Of a DNA stretch of 56,706 bases, positions 18,695-26,422 are shown in pieces. The notes under the pieces are model-generated. The model ran no database searches. It saw only the letters and a program-made list of their open reading frames with translations, and had not been told where the DNA came from. The stretch is taken from positions 1 through 56,706 of the forward strand of contig NZ_SSXE01000037.1 of assembly GCF_021699195.1 (NCBI RefSeq), read 5' to 3'. The stretch is from Nonomuraea sp. MG754425. GTDB lineage: Bacteria; Actinomycetota; Actinomycetes; Streptosporangiales; Streptosporangiaceae. How positions within the stretch are numbered: position 1 is the first letter of the stretch; each line of letters opens with the position of its first letter. The position numbers and the translations under genes were made by a program.

Positions 18695-20431
18695 TCAGTT
18701 GTCCTCCGGCATGACGACGGGGACGATCTCGGGCGCGCCGAGCCTGATCGCGTCCGCCTCGTGATCGGAGTCCTGCTCCTGCGATCGGCGTTCGGACTCC
18801 ACCCGCTTCGTGTAGTACTCCACCTCCCGCTTGACCTGCTCGCCGTCCCAGTCGAGCGGCTCGGCCAGCAACTCGGCGGACTCCTGCGCCACGGCCACCC
18901 CGCGGTGGAAGGTCTCGATCGAGATGCGCGTGCGCCGGGTCAGCACGTCGTTGAGATGCCGGGCGCCCTCGTGGGTGGCGGCGTAGACGATCTCGGCCCG
19001 CAGGTAGTCGTCGGCCCCCGACAGCGGCCGGCCGAGCGACGGGTCGCGCTCGATCAGCTCCAGCACCTCGTCGATCAGCGCGCCGTAACGCTGCAGCAGG
19101 TGCTCGATTCTGGCCACGTGCAGGCCGGACTCGTGGGCGATGCGGTAGCGGGAGTTCCACAGCGCCTGGTAGCCCTCGGCGCCGACGAGCGGGATGCGGT
19201 CGGTGCACGAGCGCGGCACCCGCTGGTCGAGGCCGTGCACCACGGCGTCCACCGCGTCGCGGGCCATCACCCGGTACGTCGTGTACTTCCCCCCTGCGAT
19301 CATCACGAGCCCCGGCACGGGATGCGCCACCACGTGCTCCCTGGACAGCTTGGAGGTCTCGTCGGACTCGCCCGACAACAGCGGACGCAGCCCCGCGTAG
19401 ACGCCCTCGACGTCGTCGCGGGTCAGCGGCACCGACAGGACCGCGTTGACGTGGTCGAGCAGGTAGTCGATGTCGGTCCGGGAGGCGGCCGGGTGGCTCT
19501 TGTCGAGCGTCCACTCCGTGTCGGTGGTGCCGATGATCCAGTGCCGGCCCCAGGGGATCACGAACAGCACCGACTTCTCCGTACGCAGGATGATGCCGGT
19601 CAGCGAGTGGATCCGGTCGCGGGGCACGACGAGGTGGATGCCCTTGGAGGCGCGCACGTGGATCTGGCCCCGCCCGCCCACCAGTTCCTGGATGTCGTCG
19701 GTCCAGACGCCGGTGGCGTTGACCACCTGCCGGGCCCGCACCTCGAACTCCTCGCCGAGCTCCAGGTCGCGCACCCGCACGCCGGTGACCCGCTCGCCCT
19801 CCCGCAGGAACCCCACCACCTGCGCCCTGGGCGCGATGTGCGCGCCGTACGTGGCCGCGGTGCGCAGCGTGGTCATCACGTAGCGGGCGTCGTCCACCTG
19901 CGCGTCCCAGTACTGGACCGCGCCGGTGAAGGCGGTCTTCTTCAGCGCCGGGGCCAGCCGCAGCGCCCGCGACCTGGACAGGTGCCGGTGCCCCGGCACA
20001 CCGCGGGCCACGCCGGTCGCGACGCCCAGCGTGTCGTAGAGCGCCACGCCCGCGCCCACGTAGGGGCGTTCCCAGCCGAAGTGCGTCAGCGGGAACAGGA
20101 ACGGCACCGGCCGCACCAGGTGCGGCGCGATGCGCTGCAACAGCAGCGCCCGCTCCTGGAGTGCCTCGCGCACCAGCTCGAAGTTGAGCTGCTCCAGGTA
20201 GCGCAGGCCGCCGTGGATCAGCTTCGACGAACGCGAGGAGGTGCCCGAGGCGAAGTCACGCGCCTCGACCAGGGCCACGTCGAGGCCGCGGGTCACGGCG
20301 TCGAGCGCGACCCCCGCCCCGACGACGCCGCCGCCGACCACGACCACGTCGAGCTCCTGGGACGCCATACACTCCAGCGCCTCCGCCCGCTCAGCGGGCC
20401 CGAGCCGGGCCGCGCTCCTTCCCGACGTCAT
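18695..20431 (-). CDS. glpD: Glycerol-3-phosphate dehydrogenase, FAD-dependent (aerobic)
   Basis: This 578-residue flavoprotein oxidises glycerol-3-phosphate to dihydroxyacetone phosphate and passes electrons to the quinone pool at the membrane. The FAD dinucleotide motif GGGVVGAG is at 33-40. SSKLIHGGLRYLEQ is the signature of FAD-dependent G3P dehydrogenases, and GTTDTEW and IAGGKYTTYR are typical GlpD blocks. The C-terminal DAO_C region is complete. ATG 20431 has GGGGGA 5 bases upstream. The DeoR-type regulator gene lies upstream on the same strand (75-bp gap) and may control it, although it also faces the amino-sugar operon. Confidence 0.95.
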   Translation of the reverse strand: MTSGRSAARLGPAERAEALECMASQELDVVVVGGGVVGAGVALDAVTRGLDVALVEARDFASGTSSRSSKLIHGGLRYLEQLNFELVREALQERALLLQRIAPHLVRPVPFLFPLTHFGWERPYVGAGVALYDTLGVATGVARGVPGHRHLSRSRALRLAPALKKTAFTGAVQYWDAQVDDARYVMTTLRTAATYGAHIAPRAQVVGFLREGERVTGVRVRDLELGEEFEVRARQVVNATGVWTDDIQELVGGRGQIHVRASKGIHLVVPRDRIHSLTGIILRTEKSVLFVIPWGRHWIIGTTDTEWTLDKSHPAASRTDIDYLLDHVNAVLSVPLTRDDVEGVYAGLRPLLSGESDETSKLSREHVVAHPVPGLVMIAGGKYTTYRVMARDAVDAVVHGLDQRVPRSCTDRIPLVGAEGYQALWNSRYRIAHESGLHVARIEHLLQRYGALIDEVLELIERDPSLGRPLSGADDYLRAEIVYAATHEGARHLNDVLTRRTRISIETFHRGVAVAQESAELLAEPLDWDGEQVKREVEYYTKRVESERRSQEQDSDHEADAIRLGAPEIVPVVMPEDN

Positions 20432-20506
20432 ATTTCCCCCTGGAACGCCACCGTCCGTGCGTTCCATACCTACCCGCCCATACCGCGCTCTGTAACGCCC
20501 CGGCGC

Positions 20507-21277
20507 TCAGGCGCGTACGACCTTCACCCCGGCGTCCGTGAGCTGCCCGGACAGCGCGTCGGAGAGCAGCGCGTCGGTGACCAGCGTGTCGATCTGGCCG
20601 ATCGGGCAGATCCGGGAGAAGGCCCGCTTGCCGATCTTCGACGAGTCGGCCACCACCACGACCTGCGCCGCCCGGCTGATCAGCAGGTTGTTGACGCTCG
20701 CCTCCCCCTCGTGATGGGCCGACGCGCCGAGCCCGACGTCGAGGCCGTCCACGCCGAGGAAGGCCACGTCGAGGGTGACCTGCTCCAGCACCCCGCCGGC
20801 CAGCGGCCCGATCAGCTCGTACGACTGCTGCCGCGCCACCCCGCCCGTCACCACGATCTTGACGTGCTGCCGTACGGTCAGCTCCGCCGCGATGTTGAGC
20901 GCGTTGGTGACGATCGTGAACCCGCTCTCCAGCGAGGGCAGCGTGGCGAGGGTACGGGCCAGCTCGGAGGTGGTGGTGCCCCCGTTGAGCCCGACCACGG
21001 CCCCGGGGGTGACGAGCCCGGCCGCGGCCATCGCGATGCGGTGTTTCTCGTCGGCGTGCCTGGCCGTCTTGTAGCGCAGCGGCAGGTCATAGCTGACGCT
21101 CTGCGCCACCGCCCCGCCCCGCGTGCGCATGAGCATCTGCTGCTGGGCGAGCTGATCGAAGTCCCGCCGGATCGTCGCCGTGGACACGTCGAGCGACTGG
21201 GCCGCCTCCTCCACCGACAGCCTGCCCTCCTGTGCCAGCAGCTCGAGGATGGCGTTCCAGCGGTCGTAGCGGGACAC
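20507..21277 (-). CDS. DeoR/GlpR-family transcriptional regulator
   Basis: This 256-residue protein has an N-terminal winged HTH (residues 5-55; LSVEEAAQSLDVSTATIRRD, the DeoR signature). It is followed by a DeoRC sugar-phosphate-sensing domain with GLNGGTTTSELAR, VTGG, FLGVDGLD and ADSSKIGKRAF. GTG 21277 has GGGAGG 6 bases upstream. It is divergent from the amino-sugar operon and lies upstream of glpD on the same strand. It could therefore be an AgaR/GatR-type repressor of the operon, a GlpR-type repressor of glpD, or both. The tandem AAACAA repeats in the divergent region are its best candidate operator. Confidence 0.9.
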   Translation of the reverse strand: MSRYDRWNAILELLAQEGRLSVEEAAQSLDVSTATIRRDFDQLAQQQMLMRTRGGAVAQSVSYDLPLRYKTARHADEKHRIAMAAAGLVTPGAVVGLNGGTTTSELARTLATLPSLESGFTIVTNALNIAAELTVRQHVKIVVTGGVARQQSYELIGPLAGGVLEQVTLDVAFLGVDGLDVGLGASAHHEGEASVNNLLISRAAQVVVVADSSKIGKRAFSRICPIGQIDTLVTDALLSDALSGQLTDAGVKVVRA

Positions 21278-21366
21278 GGCGGCCTCCCTAGGGGATGGGG
21301 AACAGGAGCAAGCGTGGCACAACCATGACGCTACGGCCACCGGTGTTCGTTTTTGCTCCTTCCTGC

Positions 21367-21391
21367 TATAAACAAAGCACAAACAATCAAT
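21367..21391 (+). promoter_or_regulatory. Promoter -10 and tandem operator repeats of the amino-sugar operon
   Basis: TATAAA (21367-21372) is a good -10. AAACAA occurs at 21370-21375 and at 21381-21386, an exact 11-bp tandem spacing that overlaps the -10 and expected start site. The surrounding 21340-21395 stretch is strikingly AT-rich for this genome. DeoR-family repressors commonly bind tandem short repeats, so this is the probable operator. Confidence 0.6.
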
Positions 21392-21406
21392 TTTGGGAGG
21401 CAAGGG

Positions 21407-22279
21407 GTGAGCACCCACACCGAGGCCGAGATCGCGTCCCAGCCGTCCTGCTGGCGCCGCGCCGTCGCGGACGTGCCCGCTGACGCGCTGCCGCGCCGGG
21501 GCGAGCGGGTCGCCGTCGTCGGCTGCGGGACGTCGTGGTTCATCGCGATGGCGTACGCGACGCTGCGCGAGCGGGCCGGCCACGGCGAGACCGACGCGTT
21601 CGCCGCCTCCGAGTTCCCCGAGGGACGCGGCTACGACCGCGTGCTGGCGCTGTCACGCTCGGGCACCACGACCGAGGTCCTCGACCTGCTGGCCAGGACC
21701 ACGACGAGAAGCACGGCCATCACCGCCGACCCCGACACCCCGATCATGTCGGCCGCCGGCGAGGTCGTCGTGCTCGACTACGCCGACGAGAAGTCCGTCG
21801 TGCAGACCAGGTTCGCCACCACGCAACTCGCCATGCTGCGCGCGGCCCTCGGCGAGGACCTCACCCAGGTCATCGCCGACGCCGAGCAGGCCGTGGCCGA
21901 GCCGCTGCCCGACCCGCTGGTCAAGGCCGAGCAGTTCAGCTTCCTCGGCGCCGGCTGGTCGGTCGGCCTGGCCCAGGAGGCCGCGCTGAAGATGCGCGAG
22001 GCGTCCCGCTCCTGGACGGAGGCGTACCCGGCGATGGAGTACCGGCACGGCCCGATCAGCATCGCCGCCCCCGGACGCGTGACGTGGATGCTCGGCGCCG
22101 CCCCCGAAGGGCTGCGCGCGCAGGTCGAGGAGACCGGCGGCACCTTCTTCGAGACGGGGCTCGACCCCATGGCCGAACTGATCCGCGCCCAGCGGGTCGC
22201 GGTGGCGCGGGCCTTCGCGCGGGGTCTCGACCCCGACGAACCCATGCACCTCACGCGATCTGTGATCCTTTCTTCATGA
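21407..22279 (+). CDS. SIS-domain sugar isomerase/deaminase (AgaS-like)
   Basis: This 290-residue protein has two SIS domains of the GlmS/AgaS type: VVGCGTSWFIAMAY near residues 36-49 and LALSRSGTTTEV in the first, FLGAGWSVGLAQEAALKMRE in the second. AgaS proteins isomerise and deaminate galactosamine-6-phosphate to tagatose-6-phosphate plus ammonia. GlmS-related fructosamine deglycases share the fold. The GTG start has GGGAGG 6 bases upstream. The last codons overlap the nagA-like gene (ATGA). It is shorter than E. coli AgaS (about 380), but both SIS domains are present. Downstream tagatose-type kinase and aldolase genes support the AgaS assignment (inference). Confidence 0.8.
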   Translation: MSTHTEAEIASQPSCWRRAVADVPADALPRRGERVAVVGCGTSWFIAMAYATLRERAGHGETDAFAASEFPEGRGYDRVLALSRSGTTTEVLDLLARTTTRSTAITADPDTPIMSAAGEVVVLDYADEKSVVQTRFATTQLAMLRAALGEDLTQVIADAEQAVAEPLPDPLVKAEQFSFLGAGWSVGLAQEAALKMREASRSWTEAYPAMEYRHGPISIAAPGRVTWMLGAAPEGLRAQVEETGGTFFETGLDPMAELIRAQRVAVARAFARGLDPDEPMHLTRSVILSS

Positions 22280-23409
22280 GCCTTACTCTTGCCGACGCCA
22301 GGATCGTGACGCCCGAGGGCGTGCACGAGGGGTGGCTGACCATCGAAGACGGCCGCATCACGCATGTCGGCTCCGGATCCGCGCCGGGCCCCGGCCTGAA
22401 ACTGGGCGGGCGGCACGTCGTGCCGGGTTTCGTGGACGTGCACAACCATGGCGGCGCGGGCGGTTCCTTCCCCACCGGCGACCTTGGCCAGGCACGTGAC
22501 GCCGTGGCGCTGCACCGGCGCCACGGCACCACGACCACCATGGCGAGCCTGGTCACCGACTCGATCGAGGGATTGACCAGGGCGGCGTCGGCGCTGGCCG
22601 AACTGTGTGACGAAGGGCTGCTGGCGGGCATCCATTTCGAGGGCCCGTACATCGCCAGGTCCCGCTGCGGCGCCCACGACCCGGCGCTGTTGCGTGAGCC
22701 CTCGACGCGGGAGTTCGCGGGGCTGGTGAAGGCCGGGCGCGGGCACGTGCGCATGCTGACCGTCGCGCCCGAGTTGCCCGGCGCGCTCGACCTGATCAGG
22801 ATGGCCGTCGCGGAAGGCGTGCTGGCCGCCGTCGGGCACACCGCCGCCGGCTACGAGCAGGCGATCGAGGGCATCGAGGCGGGCGCGAGCGTGGCCACCC
22901 ACCTGTACAACGCGATGTCGCCGCTCGGCCACCGCGCTCCCGGGCCCGTGGCGGCGCTCCTCGACGACGAGCGGGTGACGGTCGAGCTGGTCAACGACGG
23001 CGTGCACGTGCACCCGGCCATGCTGCGGCTGGCGTACGAGGTGGCCGGGCCCGGCCGGACCGCCCTGATCACCGACGCGATGTCGGCCACCGGCCTCGGC
23101 GACGGCGACTACGTGCTGGGCACCATGGCGGTGCACGTGGACGACGGCGTGGCCCGGCTGGTCGAGGGCGGCTCCATCGCGGGCTCCACCCTCACCATGG
23201 ACGCCGCGTTCCGGCGCGCCGTCCAGGAACTCGGCCTGTCGCTGCCCGACGCGGTGCAGGTGACCTCGCTGACGCCCGCCCGGCTGCTGGGCCTGGCCGA
23301 CCGGATCGGCTCGATCGCCGTCGGCAAGGCCGCCGACCTGGTGGTGCTCTCCGACTCGCTGGAAGTGGACGGCGTGCTGAAGGACGGCGTCTGGATCACG
23401 GAGCCCTGA
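22276..23409 (+). CDS. N-acetylhexosamine-6-phosphate deacetylase (NagA/AgaA family)
   Basis: This 377-residue amidohydrolase has all expected metal and catalytic residues: H56-N-H58 (VDVHNHGG), E122 (IHFEGPY), H188 (GHTAA), H209 (THLYNAM) and D267 (LITDAMSATG). It removes acetate from GlcNAc-6-P or GalNAc-6-P. The fold cannot separate the two, but the neighbouring AgaS-like, PfkB and class II aldolase genes favour GalNAc-6-P (AgaA role). It overlaps the AgaS-like gene by 4 bases and is followed with no gap by the kinase gene, so translation is coupled. Confidence 0.88.
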   Translation: MSLTLADARIVTPEGVHEGWLTIEDGRITHVGSGSAPGPGLKLGGRHVVPGFVDVHNHGGAGGSFPTGDLGQARDAVALHRRHGTTTTMASLVTDSIEGLTRAASALAELCDEGLLAGIHFEGPYIARSRCGAHDPALLREPSTREFAGLVKAGRGHVRMLTVAPELPGALDLIRMAVAEGVLAAVGHTAAGYEQAIEGIEAGASVATHLYNAMSPLGHRAPGPVAALLDDERVTVELVNDGVHVHPAMLRLAYEVAGPGRTALITDAMSATGLGDGDYVLGTMAVHVDDGVARLVEGGSIAGSTLTMDAAFRRAVQELGLSLPDAVQVTSLTPARLLGLADRIGSIAVGKAADLVVLSDSLEVDGVLKDGVWITEP

Positions 23410-24321
23410 TTGATCATCACGGTGACGCTCAACCTCGCCCTCGACGTGACCTACCAGGTGCCCGGCGTGCACTGGGACGGAGTCAACCGGGTCGGCGCGG
23501 TGCACAGGCGCGCGGGCGGTAAGGGCGTCAACGTGGCCAGGGTGCTGGCCGCGCTCGGCCGGGACGTGCTGGTCACGGGCCTGGCCGGCGGCCCGACCGG
23601 GCGCGCGATCGAGGCCGATCTGGCGGCGGCCCGGCTGCCCGCCGAGCTGTACGCCATCGCGGGCGAGTCCCGCACCACCCTCGCCGTCTCCGACACCTCC
23701 GCATCACGGCGTACGGCGCTGTTCAACGAGCCGGGCCCCGAGGTGACGCCCGCCGAACTGGCCGGCTTCCTCGGCCACTACGACTCGCTGCTGACCGGGG
23801 CCGACGCGGTCGTCCTGTCCGGCAGCCTGCCGCGCGGCCTGCCCGCCGACGCCTACGCCACGCTGGCCGCCGTCGCGGCCGGGCGCGGCGTCCCGGCCAT
23901 CGTGGACGCCGACGGCGACGCCCTGCGCCACGCCCCCGAGGGCCGGCCCGCCATCCTCAAGCCCAACGCGGAGGAGCTGGCCAGGGCCGTGCCCGGCGGC
24001 ACCCCGGCCGAGGGCGCGCAGGCGCTGCGCGGCCGGGGCGCGGACGCGGTCGTGGTGTCCATGGGGGCCGACGGGCTGCTCGCCGTCACCGGGGAGGGCA
24101 CGTTCGCGGCGCGGATGCCGTACACCGTGCGGGGCAATCCGACGGGAGCCGGGGACTCGCTGGTCGCGGGGCTGGCGCTCGGCCTGGTCGAGCCCGGCCC
24201 GTGGCCCGAGCGGCTCAGGCGGGCCGCCGCACTCGGCGCGGCGGCCGTGGCCACCCCGGTGGCCGGCGAGTTCGACCCCGGCGTGTACGCCGACATCCAC
24301 CCCCAGATCATCATCACGTAA
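23410..24321 (+). CDS. PfkB-family hexose-phosphate kinase (tagatose-6-phosphate kinase / 1-phosphofructokinase-like)
   Basis: This 303-residue kinase of the LacC/FruK group starts with the conserved IITVTLNLALDVTY. The ribokinase-family signature RAGGKGVNVARVLAALG is near residues 35-51. The C-terminal motif GNPTGAGDSLVAGLALG contains the catalytic Asp. The TTG at 23410 immediately follows the nagA-like stop and is chosen because it gives the canonical N-terminus; TTG starts are rare but accepted. In this operon it most likely phosphorylates tagatose-6-phosphate to the 1,6-bisphosphate. Fructose-1-phosphate kinase activity is the main alternative. Confidence 0.85.
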   Translation: MIITVTLNLALDVTYQVPGVHWDGVNRVGAVHRRAGGKGVNVARVLAALGRDVLVTGLAGGPTGRAIEADLAAARLPAELYAIAGESRTTLAVSDTSASRRTALFNEPGPEVTPAELAGFLGHYDSLLTGADAVVLSGSLPRGLPADAYATLAAVAAGRGVPAIVDADGDALRHAPEGRPAILKPNAEELARAVPGGTPAEGAQALRGRGADAVVVSMGADGLLAVTGEGTFAARMPYTVRGNPTGAGDSLVAGLALGLVEPGPWPERLRRAAALGAAAVATPVAGEFDPGVYADIHPQIIIT

Positions 24322-24331
24322 GGAGCCCACC

Positions 24332-25156
24332 ATGCCCCTCGCCCCCATCGGCGACGTCGTCCACCGGTCCCCTGCGGGGGTGGGCGCGTTCAACGTGATC
24401 CAGTTGGAGCACGCCACCGCCATCGTGGCCGGCGCCGAGGCCCTCGGCCTGCCGGTCGTGCTGCAGATCAGCGAGAACTGCGTGCGTTACCACGGCGCTC
24501 TTGAGCCGATCGCGCTGGCCGCGCTCGCGGTGGCCCGGCGGGCGGAGGTGCCGGTCGCGGTGCACCTCGACCACGCCACCGACCGGGCACTCGTCGAGGA
24601 GGCGGTGACGCTGGGGCTGGGCTCGGTCATGTACGACGCCTCGGCCCTGCCCGACGACGAGAACGTCGCCAGCACGGGCGAGGTGGCGGCCTGGTGCCAC
24701 GAGCGCGGCGTGTGGGTGGAGGCCGAACTCGGCGAGGTCGGCGGCAAGGACGGCGTGCACGCCCCCGGCGCCCGCACCAAGCCGCACGAGGCGGCCGACT
24801 ACGTGAGCAGGACCGGCGTGGACGCGCTGGCCGTGGCCGTGGGCACCTCGCACGCCATGACGACCAAGGACGCGGTCCTCGACCTGGAGCTGATCGCCGA
24901 GCTGCGCGCGACCGTGCCGGTGCCGCTGGTGCTGCACGGCTCCTCCGGGGTGCCCGACGACGTGCTGCGCGAGGCCGTCCGGCAGGGCATGAAGAAGATC
25001 AACATCGCGACCCACCTGAACAAGGCGTTCACCGGGGCGGTACGCGACTACCTGGTCCACGACGAGCGGGTGGTCGACTCACGCAAGTACCTCAAGGCCG
25101 GCCGTGACGCGGTGGCCCGCGAGGTCAGCCACCTCCTGGGCGTACTGGCGGGCTGA
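24332..25156 (+). CDS. Class II fructose/tagatose-bisphosphate aldolase (GatY/KbaY-like)
   Basis: This 274-residue class II aldolase has the catalytic D80 and zinc ligand H81 (HLDHAT), GEVGGKDG at 134-141, and zinc ligands H174 (VGTSHA) and H202 (LHGSSG). KINIATHLNKAF matches the phosphate/Na region. It would cleave tagatose-1,6-bisphosphate to glyceraldehyde-3-phosphate and dihydroxyacetone phosphate as the last step of the operon. A strong AAGGAG site lies before the ATG. No GatZ/KbaZ helper subunit is present. Fructose-1,6-bisphosphate activity cannot be excluded, since substrate preference depends on a few loop residues. Confidence 0.87.
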   Translation: MPLAPIGDVVHRSPAGVGAFNVIQLEHATAIVAGAEALGLPVVLQISENCVRYHGALEPIALAALAVARRAEVPVAVHLDHATDRALVEEAVTLGLGSVMYDASALPDDENVASTGEVAAWCHERGVWVEAELGEVGGKDGVHAPGARTKPHEAADYVSRTGVDALAVAVGTSHAMTTKDAVLDLELIAELRATVPVPLVLHGSSGVPDDVLREAVRQGMKKINIATHLNKAFTGAVRDYLVHDERVVDSRKYLKAGRDAVAREVSHLLGVLAG

Positions 25157-25198
25157 CCCCTCCCGGGGGCGCTCGCGGGCTGGACCCTCCGCCATCCC

Positions 25199-25241
25199 CT
25201 GGGCGCCTGAGCCCCCGCCGGAGGCGGGCTCAGGCGCCCAG
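25199..25241. terminator. Strong bidirectional hairpin between the aldolase and phosphotransferase genes
   Basis: CTGGGCGCCTGAG (25199-25211) pairs perfectly with CTCAGGCGCCCAG (25229-25241). An inner CCCGCC/GGCGGG stem follows after a 2-base bulge. The right arm covers the stop codon of the leftward phosphotransferase gene. It separates the convergent operons. Confidence 0.85.
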
Positions 25242-26006
25242 GGTCGCCAGCGCCCGCTCGGCCTGCCGCAGGAACGTGCCCGGCGGGTTGCGCGGGTGCT
25301 CGTGGGAGAGCAGGAACAGCCAGGCCAGCGAGAGCGCCTTGCGGCAGTCGCGCATCCGCCGGTCCTCCTGCGGGCTCAGCTCGAACCGGTGGGCGACCTC
25401 CACGTCCCCGTCCACCCACATCGACACGTGCTCGGCCAGCTCCGCCACCTCGAACGCCACGTCGCTGCGCCCGGAGTCCTCGAAGTCGACGACGCGCACG
25501 CGGGTGCCGTCCCACAGGAAGTTGGCCAGGTTGCCGTCACCCGTCCCGAACGCCGGACGGACGCCCGCGTCGCCGGGCGACCAGCTCTCCACCCACCGCA
25601 GCCCCTCCTTGACGGCCCGGTCCGCCAGCGACTCCCGCGGCTCCCAGGCCGTGCACCGGCGGGTGATCCAGTCGACGATGGCCTCACGCCCCCACGGGCG
25701 CACCGGGACGGTCCGCAGCACGTGGCCGGGCACGGCGGCGTGCACCTGGGAAAGGGCCTCGGCCATCGCCCCGACGTGCTTGGCCCGCGCGAACAGGCCG
25801 CGCAGCGGCACCCCGTCGAGCCTCGACATGGTCACCACGCCGCCGTCGAGCGTGATCGGCTCGGGCGCGAGTCCGGGGGCGTGCTCGGCCAGCAGCGTCA
25901 GCGCCCGCCATTCCCGCTCGGCCGCGCCCGGCTTGCTGTCGAGATAACGCTTGACGACGCGGTCGCCGTCGTAGGTGATCTCGTGCGTGTGCCGAAGATC
26001 GGTCAT
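25230..26006 (-). CDS. APH/choline-kinase-fold phosphotransferase
   Basis: This 258-residue protein has the kinase-like APH fold: K19 (RVVKRY), an MSRLDGVPL hinge, a variant catalytic loop GTGDGNLANFL with D157 and N162 (the usual H of HGD is replaced), and metal-binding D174 in VVDFED. It should phosphorylate a small hydroxylated substrate. Its gene converges on the amino-sugar operon, which lacks both a PTS and an obvious sugar kinase. It is therefore a candidate amino-sugar kinase, since N-acetylhexosamine kinase NahK also belongs to this fold; this is inference. ATG 26006 gives MTDLRHTHEI; ATG 26015 is an alternative. Confidence 0.75.
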   Translation of the reverse strand: MTDLRHTHEITYDGDRVVKRYLDSKPGAAEREWRALTLLAEHAPGLAPEPITLDGGVVTMSRLDGVPLRGLFARAKHVGAMAEALSQVHAAVPGHVLRTVPVRPWGREAIVDWITRRCTAWEPRESLADRAVKEGLRWVESWSPGDAGVRPAFGTGDGNLANFLWDGTRVRVVDFEDSGRSDVAFEVAELAEHVSMWVDGDVEVAHRFELSPQEDRRMRDCRKALSLAWLFLLSHEHPRNPPGTFLRQAERALATLGA

Positions 26007-26121
26007 GTGCCGCATGTTAGGCCACGGGCCGCCCAACGGCGCAGGTCACCGGCCGTCGGAGGGCTTCATCGCCGCGCCGGCCGGGGAACGCGGGCGTGGC
26101 GGCGCGTGTCGCGGAATCCGC

Positions 26122-26367
26122 CTATGAGACGTGACCGGCCCGCCGCTGCATGTTCTCCACCGCGGTCTTGGCGTCGCGCAGCGAGGCCCCGGTCTCCTTG
26201 CGGTAGATCGCGATGGCCCTGAGGGTCTTGCCCTGCCGCAGCGCCTCGTGGAACTCCGGCGAGAATCGGGACCCGTCACCGGCCGAGAGATCGACGCCGA
26301 GATAACGCTGGAGCGCCGCCACCTGCTGTTCGAGCCGGGCGATTCTGTCCTCAACGGGTTCTTCCAT
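26122..26367 (-). CDS. Small protein with ribosomal L7/L12 C-terminal-like domain
   Basis: This 81-residue protein has an N-terminal coiled-coil-like helix (EDRIARLEQQVAALQRYLG). The C-terminal half has TLRAIAIYRKETGASLRDAK followed by TAVE, which matches the helix-turn-helix of the L7/L12 C-terminal domain (consensus around K-I-x-x-I-K-x-x-R-x-x-T-G-L-x-L-x-E-A-K). The L7/L12 N-terminal dimer domain and hinge are missing, so it is not ribosomal L7/L12 itself. It lies 55 bp downstream of guaB3 on the same strand. Function is unknown; related stand-alone domains occur in actinobacteria. Confidence 0.7.
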   Translation of the reverse strand: MEEPVEDRIARLEQQVAALQRYLGVDLSAGDGSRFSPEFHEALRQGKTLRAIAIYRKETGASLRDAKTAVENMQRRAGHVS

Positions 26368-26422
26368 GGCCCGAACCCTACGTCGGCCGCCGCCACGGCA
26401 GGCGACGGCGGCCGAACCGGGA

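Noticed and set aside
18761..21328. A very long open frame antisense to glpD and the DeoR gene
   Set aside because: Its product is low-complexity Arg/Gly/His-rich and lies wholly opposite two well-supported genes, so it is a shadow of high-GC third positions.
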